DNA from: Fidelibacterota bacterium
GTDB lineage: Bacteria > Fidelibacterota > Fidelibacteria > Fidelibacterales > Fidelibacteraceae
Length of the DNA: 14,470 bases
Assembly: GCA_029931905.1 (NCBI GenBank)
Contig: JAOZRH010000041.1
Coordinates: 1 to 14,470 of the forward strand
Direction of reading: 5' to 3'
Part shown: one piece after another, positions 14,134 to 14,470 of the stretch
How positions within the stretch are numbered: the stretch's first letter is position 1
Layout: each line of letters starts with the position of its first letter
The notes under the pieces: generated by a model
Database searches by the model: none
Seen by the model: only the letters and a program-made list of their open reading frames with translations
Told to the model about the DNA's origin: nothing
Translations under genes and position numbers: made by a program

Positions 14134-14470
14134 TTATTCACAATTATTCATACAGTATGAAATTACTTCAAGTTCTTTTGCTAAATCAATATTATGAATA
14201 AACATACTATTCATTCTTGAAGGTAAAATTACCGAAGTAAAATTTAAAATTCCTTTCACGAATTTCGAATCTAAACTATTTATTACCGACATTGTTTCTG
14301 AAGACGGAACTGTTAACAAAACAATTTCAATTTTATTTTTTTCTATAAAATCATTCATTTTTTGATTAGAATATATTTTTGTTTTATTAATTATATTTCC
14401 AATTTTGTCAGATTTATTATCAAAAGCAGCAAGAAAATTAAAATTGGCATTTTTTATACCATGATATTTA
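14134..14470 (-). CDS. rex: Redox-sensing repressor Rex, C-terminal half (5' end outside window)
   Basis: Rex is a DNA-binding repressor that senses the NADH/NAD+ ratio and controls fermentation and anaerobic respiration genes. The frame is open from the window edge to the stop at 14134, giving 111 residues of a family usually about 210 long. The ATG at 14358 is therefore internal. The visible part is the Rossmann domain and C-terminal swap helix: FLAAFDNKSDKIG matches the Rex AAFDxDxxKxG region, then IEIVLLTVPS, GILNFTSV, and the ending NIDLAKELEVISY, which corresponds to the Rex VDLxxELExLSYxL terminus. The N-terminal winged helix lies outside the window. The gene ends 17 bases before mbsA on the same strand, so it probably heads the operon and may control it. 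No clear Rex palindrome was seen inside the window; the operator would be expected upstream, to the right. Family assignment is confident, target control is inferred. Confidence 0.88.
   Translation of the reverse strand, partial: KYHGIKNANFNFLAAFDNKSDKIGNIINKTKIYSNQKMNDFIEKNKIEIVLLTVPSSETMSVINSLDSKFVKGILNFTSVILPSRMNSMFIHNIDLAKELEVISYCMNNCE

Overview
The window is AT-rich (about 30% GC by eye) and reads as bacterial. Shine-Dalgarno sites precede the genes, one gene starts with TTG, and the regulators are of bacterial Rex and ArsR type. Every gene I can support lies on the minus strand, so the locus is transcribed from high to low coordinates and probably forms one long operon with an internal promoter. 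The lifestyle suggested is an anaerobic, ferredoxin-dependent, sulfur- or disulfide-reducing heterotroph. From memory, Thermotogota carry a related cluster. The low GC and repeat-filled spacers would also fit an uncultivated anaerobic lineage, so I do not name a taxon.

Layout in transcription order: (1) the C-terminal half of the NADH sensor Rex, cut by the right window edge (14470-14134). (2) Seven tightly overlapping Mrp-antiporter-type membrane genes (14116-8653): MrpE, MrpF, MrpG, an MrpA-tail (MbhD-like) protein, an MrpA-end/MrpB fusion, MrpC, and a 1037-residue protein made of two MrpD/NuoL-like pumps in one chain. (3) A NuoH-like anchor (8651-7740). (4) A peripheral arm: NuoB-like, NuoC-like and NuoD-like subunits (7646-5170), separated in part by short repeat-filled spacers. 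(5) A 598-residue fusion of the NuoI-like ferredoxin subunit (MbsN) to a GltD/NfnB-type flavoprotein (5100-3304). (6) A two-CBS-domain protein (3283-2831). (7) A strong-looking internal promoter, then an ArsR-type regulator with a Cys-x4-Cys pair, then nfnA and nfnB (2743-183). (8) A rho-independent terminator at 130-99.

The membrane complex is most like the archaeal sulfane-sulfur reductase MBS (formerly MBX), not a hydrogenase and not complex I. The large subunit has lost one Cys of each NiFe-binding CxxC pair. The NuoB-like subunit has only three cysteines, matching the site-differentiated [4Fe-4S] cluster proposed as the catalytic site of MBS. Two MrpD-type pumps are present, as in MBS.

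The unusual parts are the fusion of both pumps into one chain and the fusion of the electron-entry ferredoxin subunit to a pyridine-nucleotide-type flavoprotein. Together they suggest an ion-pumping sulfur/disulfide reductase that could exchange electrons with NAD(P)H as well as ferredoxin. NfnAB downstream would balance ferredoxin, NADH and NADPH, and the cluster carries three putative sensors: Rex (NADH), CBS (adenylates) and ArsR (thiol or persulfide). The flavoprotein link, the sensor roles and the direction of electron flow are inference.
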